DNA of 64,000 nucleotides from Nematostella vectensis (GCF_932526225.1 NC_064041.1:12172751-12236750); one strand, 5' to 3'; numbered from the stretch's first letter, positions 1 through 10,229 are shown. The notes: generated by a model from the sequence alone, not told the origin. Numbers and translations: made by a program.

Positions 1-18
1 ATACCATCGAGAAAACAC

Positions 19-49
<31 letters not shown>

Positions 50-109
50 GATTGGGCGCGGTTAGTACTTGGATGGGTGACCGCCTGGGAATACCGCGTG
101 CTGTAGGCA
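1..109 (+). rRNA. 5S: 5S rRNA gene, array A copy 1 (5' end cut by window edge)
   Basis: Lacks the first ~10 nucleotides, which lie before the window. The rest matches the complete reference copy at 1693..1811, including the internal control region and 3' strand of helix I. Confidence 0.95.
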
Positions 110-130
110 TTTCTTTTTCATTTTTTTTCT

Positions 131-883
131 AAACTATAAAGAAAAAGTTAGTGCAGGTTGGTCATTGTCTAAGCTAAAGAAATCCCTCAGTTGTATGCGT
201 TCTCAACTCGATCTATAGACAATTCAGGCATACTCAGCGACCGTATTGTAATCAAAATCGCGGTCGTAAACGTTCGCAAACGTTCAGCAGATTCAAGTAG
301 AGTCATAATATTACAAGCGATCAGATCAGTGGATTGTGAAAGCCTGTAAGAGCGTTAGTACTCGCATAGGAAATGTCTCTCAATGCAGTAAAATACTATG
401 AGAGAAAGTGCGCAGTATTATCGCATTGGTCGCGCGTTTACACCGCGAGTGAACACGAACATTACTCAGCTAGCATCTCATACAAGCTGAGATGCCATTC
501 ATAGCGTAAACCTTGTCCAAATAAATGCTTTTCGAGATCATGTTTTCACTCACTATAATAAAGCGCGAAGGTTGCAAAGCAGCGCGCGTATTCCACTGTT
601 CTATTTTAGTGACGAAACAGTCGCACTGAACTTTCATCGCCGGTTAGCAACAACTGATCAAAACACAGCTCACCTTCGCTCGTTTCATCGCAAAAACACC
701 GCTAGAATGCAGACCAAACACGACTAAAGCCTCTGCCCACCATGACGGTAATGTGAGAGCAAGTTGTTCGCTATTAGAAGTTAGAAATTTTACAATAGTT
801 GACTGATTACAAGCGGTGTGAAGTCCGTGCTTCACGAGTCGCTCGTTGTGATTGTGTTGTGATTACACTTGATTCGTATTGTT
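131..883. other. Spacer between 5S terminator and U1 3' end (reference unit)
   Basis: About 750 bp with convergent transcription from both sides and no recognised gene. It holds hairpins at 238..266 (CGACCG/CGGTCG), 377..404 (CTCTCA/TGAGAG with an inner AGTA/TACT) and 473..495 (GCATCTCA/TGAGATGC), a tandem AAACGTTC pair (268..285) and a PSE-like CCATGACGG at 740..748. Short ORFs here have no supporting features. The same spacer recurs in every unit. Confidence 0.8.
818..846 (-). other. Two overlapping hairpins downstream of U1 (reference unit)
   Basis: GTGAAG-TCCGTG-CTTCAC (818..835) and ACGAG-TCG-CTCGT (834..846) lie 38-66 nt past the U1 3' end. They may influence 3' processing, but no canonical 3' box was identified. 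Confidence 0.4.
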
Positions 884-920
<37 letters not shown>

Positions 921-926
921 ATTATA

Positions 927-958
<32 letters not shown>

Positions 959-1049
959 GGGGTCAACCCAATCGAAGTGCAATGAGAGGGCCTCACCCTG
1001 AGAGGACCGCCTTGGTGATCACGGTAAACCTCCCGCGTCAGGTAAGTAT
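884..1049 (-). ncRNA. U1: U1 snRNA gene, reference copy (array A copy 1)
   Basis: 166 nt, close to the ~164 nt of human U1. The 5' end ATACTTACCTG (nt 1-11) is the sequence that pairs with 5' splice sites. Stem-loop 1 carries GATCACCAAGG (nt 30-40, the U1-70K loop region), stem-loop 2 the ATTGCAC loop (nt 67-73, U1A-type binding), an Sm site ATAATTTCTGG follows (nt 125-135), and the 3' stem-loop 4 has a GCGTTCGCGC tip between GGGAC and GTCCC. All hallmarks of a functional spliceosomal U1 are present. The promoter has a candidate PSE 52-65 bp upstream and no TATA at -25, as expected for RNA polymerase II snRNA genes. U2 lies upstream on the same strand, its 3' end 196 bp from the U1 start. Confidence 0.97.
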
Positions 1050-1100
1050 GAGTTTATTTGGCGTCCCTGTACACCGACTGTCCCCGGCTGATTTCATCCT

Positions 1101-1114
1101 CCATGTGGGAACGG
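1101..1114 (-). promoter_or_regulatory. Candidate PSE of U1 (reference unit)
   Basis: On the U1 strand this reads CCGTTCCCACATGG, 52-65 bp upstream of U1. It matches CCGTCACCCACATGG in the same place before U2. Position and sharing fit the proximal sequence element bound by the snRNA activating complex. The function is inferred. Confidence 0.65.
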
Positions 1115-1232
1115 TGCATCGCGGTGATTATGACCCGTCGTCTTAATGACGATCCTGTCTCTTATTGATCTCTCCCGCTATAGCTCGCATGAACAGCACG
1201 TAAATGATGCTCGAGGTGTTGCTTGAATGTGT

Positions 1233-1248
1233 CTTCCCGAAAGGGAAG
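1233..1248 (-). other. Hairpin at the U2 3' end (reference unit)
   Basis: On the U2 strand CTTCCC-TTTC-GGGAAG forms a perfect 6-bp stem with a 4-nt loop, overlapping the last 2-3 nt of the predicted mature U2. It may mark the 3' end of a precursor or extend the mature RNA. Confidence 0.5.
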
Positions 1249-1435
1249 GGGGCCGTACTCGGAGGTAGTGCAATACCGAGACAACCCGTGGCTGGGACGC
1301 AGCAAGCCGCTTATTCCACAGCCAGTTTCCAAAAATCAGTTTAATATATGAGCTACTCAATGAGCAGCGTATCAGATATTAAGCTGATAAGAACAGATAC
1401 TACACTTGATCTTAGCCAAAAGGCCGAGAAGCGAT
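1246..1435 (-). ncRNA. U2: U2 snRNA gene, reference copy (array A copy 1)
   Basis: About 190 nt, matching the ~188-190 nt of animal U2. It begins ATCGCTTCTCGGCC and contains the branch-site pairing segment GTAGTA (nt 33-38), stem-loop IIa (ATCAG with CTGAT), stem-loop IIb (nt 68-84, GCTGCTC with GAGTAGC), the Sm site GATTTTTGG (nt 99-107) and a 3' stem-loop IV whose loop is ATTGCAC (nt 162-168). These are the essential parts of a spliceosomal U2. The mature 3' end is placed by comparison with the human U2 terminus and could shift a few bases. It lies head-to-head with 5S (257 bp between starts) and upstream of U1 on the same strand. Confidence 0.97.
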
Positions 1436-1484
1436 GCAGAATCTGGCTCGGACTACAGGGAGCGTTTATCATTCTAGGCCTCCG

Positions 1485-1499
1485 CCATGTGGGTGACGG
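1485..1499 (-). promoter_or_regulatory. Candidate PSE of U2 (reference unit)
   Basis: On the U2 strand this reads CCGTCACCCACATGG, 50-64 bp upstream of U2. It is the counterpart of the U1 element at 1101..1114, with one extra base in the spacer of the motif. Confidence 0.65.
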
Positions 1500-1529
1500 A
1501 CTCGGTTTTAGGCCCTTCTGCCTCCTAAG

Positions 1530-1541
1530 ATCACATGTGAT
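1530..1541. promoter_or_regulatory. Palindrome ATCACATGTGAT in the U2-5S intergenic region
   Basis: A perfect 12-bp palindrome with an E-box-like CACATGTG core, 95-106 bp upstream of U2 and about 150 bp upstream of the divergent 5S. It is present in each unit. It could serve as a distal element for U2, 5S or both; no direct evidence. Confidence 0.4.
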
Positions 1542-1660
1542 GATCAGTCATGAACGTAGTGCTATCACGTACGAGCAGTATTCGCTTGATACAGCGTCTT
1601 TGCGAGTGCAATGAGACATTTTTACCGCGCTAGTGCGTGCGTACGTTCTCACCGCACCGC

Positions 1661-1668
1661 TATAAAAG
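1661..1668 (+). promoter_or_regulatory. TATA-like element upstream of 5S (reference unit)
   Basis: TATAAAAG at -32 to -25 from the 5S start. External TATA-like boxes near -30 are known from 5S genes of several invertebrates and assist polymerase III initiation. It recurs at the same distance before every 5S gene in the window; U1 and U2 have no TATA at that distance. Confidence 0.75.
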
Positions 1669-1692
1669 TCTAAAATATCACCGAGATCTTTC

Positions 1693-1720
1693 GTCTACGG
1701 CCATACCATCGAGAAAACAC

Positions 1721-1751
<31 letters not shown>

Positions 1752-1811
1752 GATTGGGCGCGGTTAGTACTTGGATGGGTGACCGCCTGGGAATACCGCG
1801 TGCTGTAGGCA
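1693..1811 (+). rRNA. 5S: 5S rRNA gene, reference copy (array A copy 2)
   Basis: About 119 nt, the usual 5S length. The first nine bases (gtctacggc) pair with gctgtaggc at the 3' end to make helix I with G-U pairs. A second helix, ATCGAG with CTCGAT, has bases unlike many animals but pairs perfectly, which argues for function. The polymerase III internal control region is recognisable: box A near nt 50-64 (agttaagctcgattgg), and a box C region containing ggatgggtgaccgcctggga. A TATA-like element lies at -32 to -25 and T-runs follow the 3' end. It is transcribed away from U2 and convergently with U1 across the spacer. The product is the 5S component of the large ribosomal subunit. The exact 3' end could vary by one or two bases. 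Confidence 0.97.
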
Positions 1812-1815
1812 TTTC

Positions 1816-1830
1816 TTTTTCATTTTTTTT
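1816..1830 (+). terminator. 5S polymerase III terminator T-runs (reference unit)
   Basis: A run of five T, a short interruption, then eight T, beginning 5 nt after the 5S 3' end. Runs of four or more T on the coding strand terminate polymerase III. The same double tract follows each 5S; the copy at 32225..32343 has nine T in the second run. Confidence 0.85.
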
Positions 1831-2585
1831 CTAAACTATAAAGAAAAAGTTAGTGCAGGTTGGTCATTGTCTAAGCTAAAGAAATCCCTCAGTTGTATGC
1901 GTTCTCAACTCGATCTATAGACAATTCAGGCATACTCAGCGACCGTATTGTAATCAAAATCGCGGTCGTAAACGTTCGCAAACGTTCAGCAGATTCAAGT
2001 AGAGTCATAATATTACAAGCGATCAGATCAGTGGATTGTGAAAGCCTGTAAGAGCGTTAGTACTCGCATAGGAAATGTCTCTCAATGCAGTAAAATACTA
2101 TGAGAGAAAGTGCGCAGTATTATCGCATTGGTCGCGCGTTTACACCGCGAGTGAACACGAACATTACTCAGCTAGCATCTCATACAAGCTGAGATGCCAT
2201 TCATAGCGTAAACCTTGTCCAAATAAATGCTTTTCGAGATCATGTTTTCACTCACTATAATAAAGCGCGAAGGTTGCAAAGCAGCGCGCGTATTCCACTG
2301 TTCTATTTTAGTGACGAAACAGTCGCACTGAACTTTCATCGCCGGTTAGCAACAACTGATCAAAACACAGCTCACCTTCGCTCGTTTCATCGCAAAAACA
2401 CCGCTAGAATGCAGACCAAACACGACTAAAGCCTCTGCCCACCATGACGGTAATGTGAGAGCAAGTTGTTCGCTATTAGAAGTTAGAAATTTTACAATAG
2501 TTGACTGATTACAAGCGGTGTGAAGTCCGTGCTTCACGAGTCGCTCGTTGTGATTGTGTTGTGATTACACTTGATTCGTATTGTT

Positions 2586-2622
<37 letters not shown>

Positions 2623-2628
2623 ATTATA

Positions 2629-2660
<32 letters not shown>

Positions 2661-2751
2661 GGGGTCAACCCAATCGAAGTGCAATGAGAGGGCCTCACCC
2701 TGAGAGGACCGCCTTGGTGATCACGGTAAACCTCCCGCGTCAGGTAAGTAT
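2586..2751 (-). ncRNA. U1: U1 snRNA gene, array A copy 2
   Basis: Complete; matches the reference copy at 884..1049. Confidence 0.96.
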
Positions 2752-2947
2752 GAGTTTATTTGGCGTCCCTGTACACCGACTGTCCCCGGCTGATTTCATC
2801 CTCCATGTGGGAACGGTGCATCGCGGTGATTATGACCCGTCGTCTTAATGACGATCCTGTCTCTTATTGATCTCTCCCGCTATAGCTCGCATGAACAGCA
2901 CGTAAATGATGCTCGAGGTGTTGCTTGAATGTGTCTTCCCGAAAGGG

Positions 2948-3136
2948 AAGGGGGCCGTACTCGGAGGTAGTGCAATACCGAGACAACCCGTGGCTGGGAC
3001 GCAGCAAGCCGCTTATTCCACAGCCAGTTTCCAAAAATCAGTTTAATATATGAGCTACTCAATGAGCGCGTATCAGATATTAAGCTGATAAGAACAGATA
3101 CTACACTTGATCTTAGCCAAAAGGCCGAGAAGCGAT
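2948..3136 (-). ncRNA. U2: U2 snRNA gene, array A copy 2, one-base deletion
   Basis: As the reference copy at 1246 except that nt 70 is deleted (between 3067 and 3068 on +). This removes one base pair from the 5' strand of stem-loop IIb and makes the unit 1,701 bp. It may be a variant or pseudogene-like copy, or a sequencing error. Confidence 0.94.
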
Positions 3137-3393
3137 GCAGAATCTGGCTCGGACTACAGGGAGCGTTTATCATTCTAGGCCTCCGCCATGTGGGTGACGG
3201 ACTCGGTTTTAGGCCCTTCTGCCTCCTAAGATCACATGTGATGATCAGTCATGAACGTAGTGCTATCACGTACGAGCAGTATTCGCTTGATACAGCGTCT
3301 TTGCGAGTGCAATGAGACATTTTTACCGCGCTAGTGCGTGCGTACGTTCTCACCGCACCGCTATAAAAGTCTAAAATATCACCGAGATCTTTC

Positions 3394-3421
3394 GTCTACG
3401 GCCATACCATCGAGAAAACAC

Positions 3422-3452
<31 letters not shown>

Positions 3453-3512
3453 GATTGGGCGCGGTTAGTACTTGGATGGGTGACCGCCTGGGAATACCGC
3501 GTGCTGTAGGCA
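3394..3512 (+). rRNA. 5S: 5S rRNA gene, array A copy 3
   Basis: Complete; matches the reference copy at 1693. Confidence 0.96.
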
Positions 3513-4286
3513 TTTCTTTTTCATTTTTTTTCTAAACTATAAAGAAAAAGTTAGTGCAGGTTGGTCATTGTCTAAGCTAAAGAAATCCCTCAGTTGTATG
3601 CGTTCTCAACTCGATCTATAGACAATTCAGGCATACTCAGCGACCGTATTGTAATCAAAATCGCGGTCGTAAACGTTCGCAAACGTTCAGCAGATTCAAG
3701 TAGAGTCATAATATTACAAGCGATCAGATCAGTGGATTGTGAAAGCCTGTAAGAGCGTTAGTACTCGCATAGGAAATGTCTCTCAATGCAGTAAAATACT
3801 ATGAGAGAAAGTGCGCAGTATTATCGCATTGGTCGCGCGTTTACACCGCGAGTGAACACGAACATTACTCAGCTAGCATCTCATACAAGCTGAGATGCCA
3901 TTCATAGCGTAAACCTTGTCCAAATAAATGCTTTTCGAGATCATGTTTTCACTCACTATAATAAAGCGCGAAGGTTGCAAAGCAGCGCGCGTATTCCACT
4001 GTTCTATTTTAGTGACGAAACAGTCGCACTGAACTTTCATCGCCGGTTAGCAACAACTGATCAAAACACAGCTCACCTTCGCTCGTTTCATCGCAAAAAC
4101 ACCGCTAGAATGCAGACCAAACACGACTAAAGCCTCTGCCCACCATGACGGTAATGTGAGAGCAAGTTGTTCGCTATTAGAAGTTAGAAATTTTACAATA
4201 GTTGACTGATTACAAGCGGTGTGAAGTCCGTGCTTCACGAGTCGCTCGTTGTGATTGTGTTGTGATTACACTTGATTCGTATTGTT

Positions 4287-4323
<37 letters not shown>

Positions 4324-4329
4324 ATTATA

Positions 4330-4361
<32 letters not shown>

Positions 4362-4452
4362 GGGGTCAACCCAATCGAAGTGCAATGAGAGGGCCTCACC
4401 CTGAGAGGACCGCCTTGGTGATCACGGTAAACCTCCCGCGTCAGGTAAGTAT
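4287..4452 (-). ncRNA. U1: U1 snRNA gene, array A copy 3
   Basis: Complete; matches the reference copy. Confidence 0.96.
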
Positions 4453-4648
4453 GAGTTTATTTGGCGTCCCTGTACACCGACTGTCCCCGGCTGATTTCAT
4501 CCTCCATGTGGGAACGGTGCATCGCGGTGATTATGACCCGTCGTCTTAATGACGATCCTGTCTCTTATTGATCTCTCCCGCTATAGCTCGCATGAACAGC
4601 ACGTAAATGATGCTCGAGGTGTTGCTTGAATGTGTCTTCCCGAAAGGG

Positions 4649-4838
4649 AAGGGGGCCGTACTCGGAGGTAGTGCAATACCGAGACAACCCGTGGCTGGGA
4701 CGCAGCAAGCCGCTTATTCCACAGCCAGTTTCCAAAAATCAGTTTAATATATGAGCTACTCAATGAGCAGCGTATCAGATATTAAGCTGATAAGAACAGA
4801 TACTACACTTGATCTTAGCCAAAAGGCCGAGAAGCGAT
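4649..4838 (-). ncRNA. U2: U2 snRNA gene, array A copy 3
   Basis: Complete; matches the reference copy. Confidence 0.96.
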
Positions 4839-5095
4839 GCAGAATCTGGCTCGGACTACAGGGAGCGTTTATCATTCTAGGCCTCCGCCATGTGGGTGAC
4901 GGACTCGGTTTTAGGCCCTTCTGCCTCCTAAGATCACATGTGATGATCAGTCATGAACGTAGTGCTATCACGTACGAGCAGTATTCGCTTGATACAGCGT
5001 CTTTGCGAGTGCAATGAGACATTTTTACCGCGCTAGTGCGTGCGTACGTTCTCACCGCACCGCTATAAAAGTCTAAAATATCACCGAGATCTTTC

Positions 5096-5123
5096 GTCTA
5101 CGGCCATACCATCGAGAAAACAC

Positions 5124-5154
<31 letters not shown>

Positions 5155-5214
5155 GATTGGGCGCGGTTAGTACTTGGATGGGTGACCGCCTGGGAATACC
5201 GCGTGCTGTAGGCA
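5096..5214 (+). rRNA. 5S: 5S rRNA gene, array A copy 4
   Basis: Complete; matches the reference copy. Confidence 0.96.
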
Positions 5215-5988
5215 TTTCTTTTTCATTTTTTTTCTAAACTATAAAGAAAAAGTTAGTGCAGGTTGGTCATTGTCTAAGCTAAAGAAATCCCTCAGTTGTA
5301 TGCGTTCTCAACTCGATCTATAGACAATTCAGGCATACTCAGCGACCGTATTGTAATCAAAATCGCGGTCGTAAACGTTCGCAAACGTTCAGCAGATTCA
5401 AGTAGAGTCATAATATTACAAGCGATCAGATCAGTGGATTGTGAAAGCCTGTAAGAGCGTTAGTACTCGCATAGGAAATGTCTCTCAATGCAGTAAAATA
5501 CTATGAGAGAAAGTGCGCAGTATTATCGCATTGGTCGCGCGTTTACACCGCGAGTGAACACGAACATTACTCAGCTAGCATCTCATACAAGCTGAGATGC
5601 CATTCATAGCGTAAACCTTGTCCAAATAAATGCTTTTCGAGATCATGTTTTCACTCACTATAATAAAGCGCGAAGGTTGCAAAGCAGCGCGCGTATTCCA
5701 CTGTTCTATTTTAGTGACGAAACAGTCGCACTGAACTTTCATCGCCGGTTAGCAACAACTGATCAAAACACAGCTCACCTTCGCTCGTTTCATCGCAAAA
5801 ACACCGCTAGAATGCAGACCAAACACGACTAAAGCCTCTGCCCACCATGACGGTAATGTGAGAGCAAGTTGTTCGCTATTAGAAGTTAGAAATTTTACAA
5901 TAGTTGACTGATTACAAGCGGTGTGAAGTCCGTGCTTCACGAGTCGCTCGTTGTGATTGTGTTGTGATTACACTTGATTCGTATTGTT

Positions 5989-6025
<37 letters not shown>

Positions 6026-6031
6026 ATTATA

Positions 6032-6063
<32 letters not shown>

Positions 6064-6154
6064 GGGGTCAACCCAATCGAAGTGCAATGAGAGGGCCTCA
6101 CCCTGAGAGGACCGCCTTGGTGATCACGGTAAACCTCCCGCGTCAGGTAAGTAT
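5989..6154 (-). ncRNA. U1: U1 snRNA gene, array A copy 4
   Basis: Complete; matches the reference copy. Confidence 0.96.
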
Positions 6155-6350
6155 GAGTTTATTTGGCGTCCCTGTACACCGACTGTCCCCGGCTGATTTC
6201 ATCCTCCATGTGGGAACGGTGCATCGCGGTGATTATGACCCGTCGTCTTAATGACGATCCTGTCTCTTATTGATCTCTCCCGCTATAGCTCGCATGAACA
6301 GCACGTAAATGATGCTCGAGGTGTTGCTTGAATGTGTCTTCCCGAAAGGG

Positions 6351-6540
6351 AAGGGGGCCGTACTCGGAGGTAGTGCAATACCGAGACAACCCGTGGCTGG
6401 GACGCAGCAAGCCGCTTATTCCACAGCCAGTTTCCAAAAATCAGTTTAATATATGAGCTACTCAATGAGCAGCGTATCAGATATTAAGCTGATAAGAACA
6501 GATACTACACTTGATCTTAGCCAAAAGGCCGAGAAGCGAT
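6351..6540 (-). ncRNA. U2: U2 snRNA gene, array A copy 4
   Basis: Complete; matches the reference copy. Confidence 0.96.
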
Positions 6541-6797
6541 GCAGAATCTGGCTCGGACTACAGGGAGCGTTTATCATTCTAGGCCTCCGCCATGTGGGTG
6601 ACGGACTCGGTTTTAGGCCCTTCTGCCTCCTAAGATCACATGTGATGATCAGTCATGAACGTAGTGCTATCACGTACGAGCAGTATTCGCTTGATACAGC
6701 GTCTTTGCGAGTGCAATGAGACATTTTTACCGCGCTAGTGCGTGCGTACGTTCTCACCGCACCGCTATAAAAGTCTAAAATATCACCGAGATCTTTC

Positions 6798-6825
6798 GTC
6801 TACGGCCATACCATCGAGAAAACAC

Positions 6826-6856
<31 letters not shown>

Positions 6857-6916
6857 GATTGGGCGCGGTTAGTACTTGGATGGGTGACCGCCTGGGAATA
6901 CCGCGTGCTGTAGGCA
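6798..6916 (+). rRNA. 5S: 5S rRNA gene, array A copy 5
   Basis: Complete; matches the reference copy. Confidence 0.96.
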
Positions 6917-7690
6917 TTTCTTTTTCATTTTTTTTCTAAACTATAAAGAAAAAGTTAGTGCAGGTTGGTCATTGTCTAAGCTAAAGAAATCCCTCAGTTG
7001 TATGCGTTCTCAACTCGATCTATAGACAATTCAGGCATACTCAGCGACCGTATTGTAATCAAAATCGCGGTCGTAAACGTTCGCAAACGTTCAGCAGATT
7101 CAAGTAGAGTCATAATATTACAAGCGATCAGATCAGTGGATTGTGAAAGCCTGTAAGAGCGTTAGTACTCGCATAGGAAATGTCTCTCAATGCAGTAAAA
7201 TACTATGAGAGAAAGTGCGCAGTATTATCGCATTGGTCGCGCGTTTACACCGCGAGTGAACACGAACATTACTCAGCTAGCATCTCATACAAGCTGAGAT
7301 GCCATTCATAGCGTAAACCTTGTCCAAATAAATGCTTTTCGAGATCATGTTTTCACTCACTATAATAAAGCGCGAAGGTTGCAAAGCAGCGCGCGTATTC
7401 CACTGTTCTATTTTAGTGACGAAACAGTCGCACTGAACTTTCATCGCCGGTTAGCAACAACTGATCAAAACACAGCTCACCTTCGCTCGTTTCATCGCAA
7501 AAACACCGCTAGAATGCAGACCAAACACGACTAAAGCCTCTGCCCACCATGACGGTAATGTGAGAGCAAGTTGTTCGCTATTAGAAGTTAGAAATTTTAC
7601 AATAGTTGACTGATTACAAGCGGTGTGAAGTCCGTGCTTCACGAGTCGCTCGTTGTGATTGTGTTGTGATTACACTTGATTCGTATTGTT

Positions 7691-7727
<37 letters not shown>

Positions 7728-7733
7728 ATTATA

Positions 7734-7765
<32 letters not shown>

Positions 7766-7856
7766 GGGGTCAACCCAATCGAAGTGCAATGAGAGGGCCT
7801 CACCCTGAGAGGACCGCCTTGGTGATCACGGTAAACCTCCCGCGTCAGGTAAGTAT
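7691..7856 (-). ncRNA. U1: U1 snRNA gene, array A copy 5
   Basis: Complete; matches the reference copy. Confidence 0.96.
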
Positions 7857-8052
7857 GAGTTTATTTGGCGTCCCTGTACACCGACTGTCCCCGGCTGATT
7901 TCATCCTCCATGTGGGAACGGTGCATCGCGGTGATTATGACCCGTCGTCTTAATGACGATCCTGTCTCTTATTGATCTCTCCCGCTATAGCTCGCATGAA
8001 CAGCACGTAAATGATGCTCGAGGTGTTGCTTGAATGTGTCTTCCCGAAAGGG

Positions 8053-8242
8053 AAGGGGGCCGTACTCGGAGGTAGTGCAATACCGAGACAACCCGTGGCT
8101 GGGACGCAGCAAGCCGCTTATTCCACAGCCAGTTTCCAAAAATCAGTTTAATATATGAGCTACTCAATGAGCAGCGTATCAGATATTAAGCTGATAAGAA
8201 CAGATACTACACTTGATCTTAGCCAAAAGGCCGAGAAGCGAT
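8053..8242 (-). ncRNA. U2: U2 snRNA gene, array A copy 5
   Basis: Complete; matches the reference copy. Confidence 0.96.
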
Positions 8243-8499
8243 GCAGAATCTGGCTCGGACTACAGGGAGCGTTTATCATTCTAGGCCTCCGCCATGTGGG
8301 TGACGGACTCGGTTTTAGGCCCTTCTGCCTCCTAAGATCACATGTGATGATCAGTCATGAACGTAGTGCTATCACGTACGAGCAGTATTCGCTTGATACA
8401 GCGTCTTTGCGAGTGCAATGAGACATTTTTACCGCGCTAGTGCGTGCGTACGTTCTCACCGCACCGCTATAAAAGTCTAAAATATCACCGAGATCTTTC

Positions 8500-8527
8500 G
8501 TCTACGGCCATACCATCGAGAAAACAC

Positions 8528-8558
<31 letters not shown>

Positions 8559-8618
8559 GATTGGGCGCGGTTAGTACTTGGATGGGTGACCGCCTGGGAA
8601 TACCGCGTGCTGTAGGCA
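8500..8618 (+). rRNA. 5S: 5S rRNA gene, array A copy 6
   Basis: Complete; matches the reference copy. Confidence 0.96.
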
Positions 8619-9392
8619 TTTCTTTTTCATTTTTTTTCTAAACTATAAAGAAAAAGTTAGTGCAGGTTGGTCATTGTCTAAGCTAAAGAAATCCCTCAGT
8701 TGTATGCGTTCTCAACTCGATCTATAGACAATTCAGGCATACTCAGCGACCGTATTGTAATCAAAATCGCGGTCGTAAACGTTCGCAAACGTTCAGCAGA
8801 TTCAAGTAGAGTCATAATATTACAAGCGATCAGATCAGTGGATTGTGAAAGCCTGTAAGAGCGTTAGTACTCGCATAGGAAATGTCTCTCAATGCAGTAA
8901 AATACTATGAGAGAAAGTGCGCAGTATTATCGCATTGGTCGCGCGTTTACACCGCGAGTGAACACGAACATTACTCAGCTAGCATCTCATACAAGCTGAG
9001 ATGCCATTCATAGCGTAAACCTTGTCCAAATAAATGCTTTTCGAGATCATGTTTTCACTCACTATAATAAAGCGCGAAGGTTGCAAAGCAGCGCGCGTAT
9101 TCCACTGTTCTATTTTAGTGACGAAACAGTCGCACTGAACTTTCATCGCCGGTTAGCAACAACTGATCAAAACACAGCTCACCTTCGCTCGTTTCATCGC
9201 AAAAACACCGCTAGAATGCAGACCAAACACGACTAAAGCCTCTGCCCACCATGACGGTAATGTGAGAGCAAGTTGTTCGCTATTAGAAGTTAGAAATTTT
9301 ACAATAGTTGACTGATTACAAGCGGTGTGAAGTCCGTGCTTCACGAGTCGCTCGTTGTGATTGTGTTGTGATTACACTTGATTCGTATTGTT

Positions 9393-9429
<37 letters not shown>

Positions 9430-9435
9430 ATTATA

Positions 9436-9467
<32 letters not shown>

Positions 9468-9558
9468 GGGGTCAACCCAATCGAAGTGCAATGAGAGGGC
9501 CTCACCCTGAGAGGACCGCCTTGGTGATCACGGTAAACCTCCCGCGTCAGGTAAGTAT
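9393..9558 (-). ncRNA. U1: U1 snRNA gene, array A copy 6
   Basis: Complete; last U1 before the gap at 10453, which swallows at least one further U1. Confidence 0.96.
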
Positions 9559-9754
9559 GAGTTTATTTGGCGTCCCTGTACACCGACTGTCCCCGGCTGA
9601 TTTCATCCTCCATGTGGGAACGGTGCATCGCGGTGATTATGACCCGTCGTCTTAATGACGATCCTGTCTCTTATTGATCTCTCCCGCTATAGCTCGCATG
9701 AACAGCACGTAAATGATGCTCGAGGTGTTGCTTGAATGTGTCTTCCCGAAAGGG

Positions 9755-9944
9755 AAGGGGGCCGTACTCGGAGGTAGTGCAATACCGAGACAACCCGTGG
9801 CTGGGACGCAGCAAGCCGCTTATTCCACAGCCAGTTTCCAAAAATCAGTTTAATATATGAGCTACTCAATGAGCAGCGTATCAGATATTAAGCTGATAAG
9901 AACAGATACTACACTTGATCTTAGCCAAAAGGCCGAGAAGCGAT
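9755..9944 (-). ncRNA. U2: U2 snRNA gene, array A copy 6
   Basis: Complete; matches the reference copy. Confidence 0.96.
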
Positions 9945-10201
9945 GCAGAATCTGGCTCGGACTACAGGGAGCGTTTATCATTCTAGGCCTCCGCCATGTG
10001 GGTGACGGACTCGGTTTTAGGCCCTTCTGCCTCCTAAGATCACATGTGATGATCAGTCATGAACGTAGTGCTATCACGTACGAGCAGTATTCGCTTGATA
10101 CAGCGTCTTTGCGAGTGCAATGAGACATTTTTACCGCGCTAGTGCGTGCGTACGTTCTCACCGCACCGCTATAAAAGTCTAAAATATCACCGAGATCTTT
10201 C

Positions 10202-10229
10202 GTCTACGGCCATACCATCGAGAAAACAC

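Noticed and set aside
644-835. 63-aa ORF in the spacer of every unit
   Set aside because: Short, no domain or start context beyond chance, in convergent spacer; private unit changes do not show codon-type constraint that could be judged.
830-884. Canonical 3' box after U1 (and after U2)
   Set aside because: No good match to the vertebrate GTTT-N-AAA-type consensus; only hairpins were seen.
799-1146. 115-aa ORF recurring in every unit
   Set aside because: It runs antisense through the whole U1 gene and its promoter, has no recognisable domain, and recurs only because the unit recurs.
1178-1360. 60-aa ORF recurring in every unit
   Set aside because: Lies over the 3' half of U2 on the same strand; it is snRNA sequence read as codons.
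1348-1614. 88-aa ORF recurring in every unit
   Set aside because: Antisense to the 5' half of U2 and its promoter; explained by the snRNA gene.
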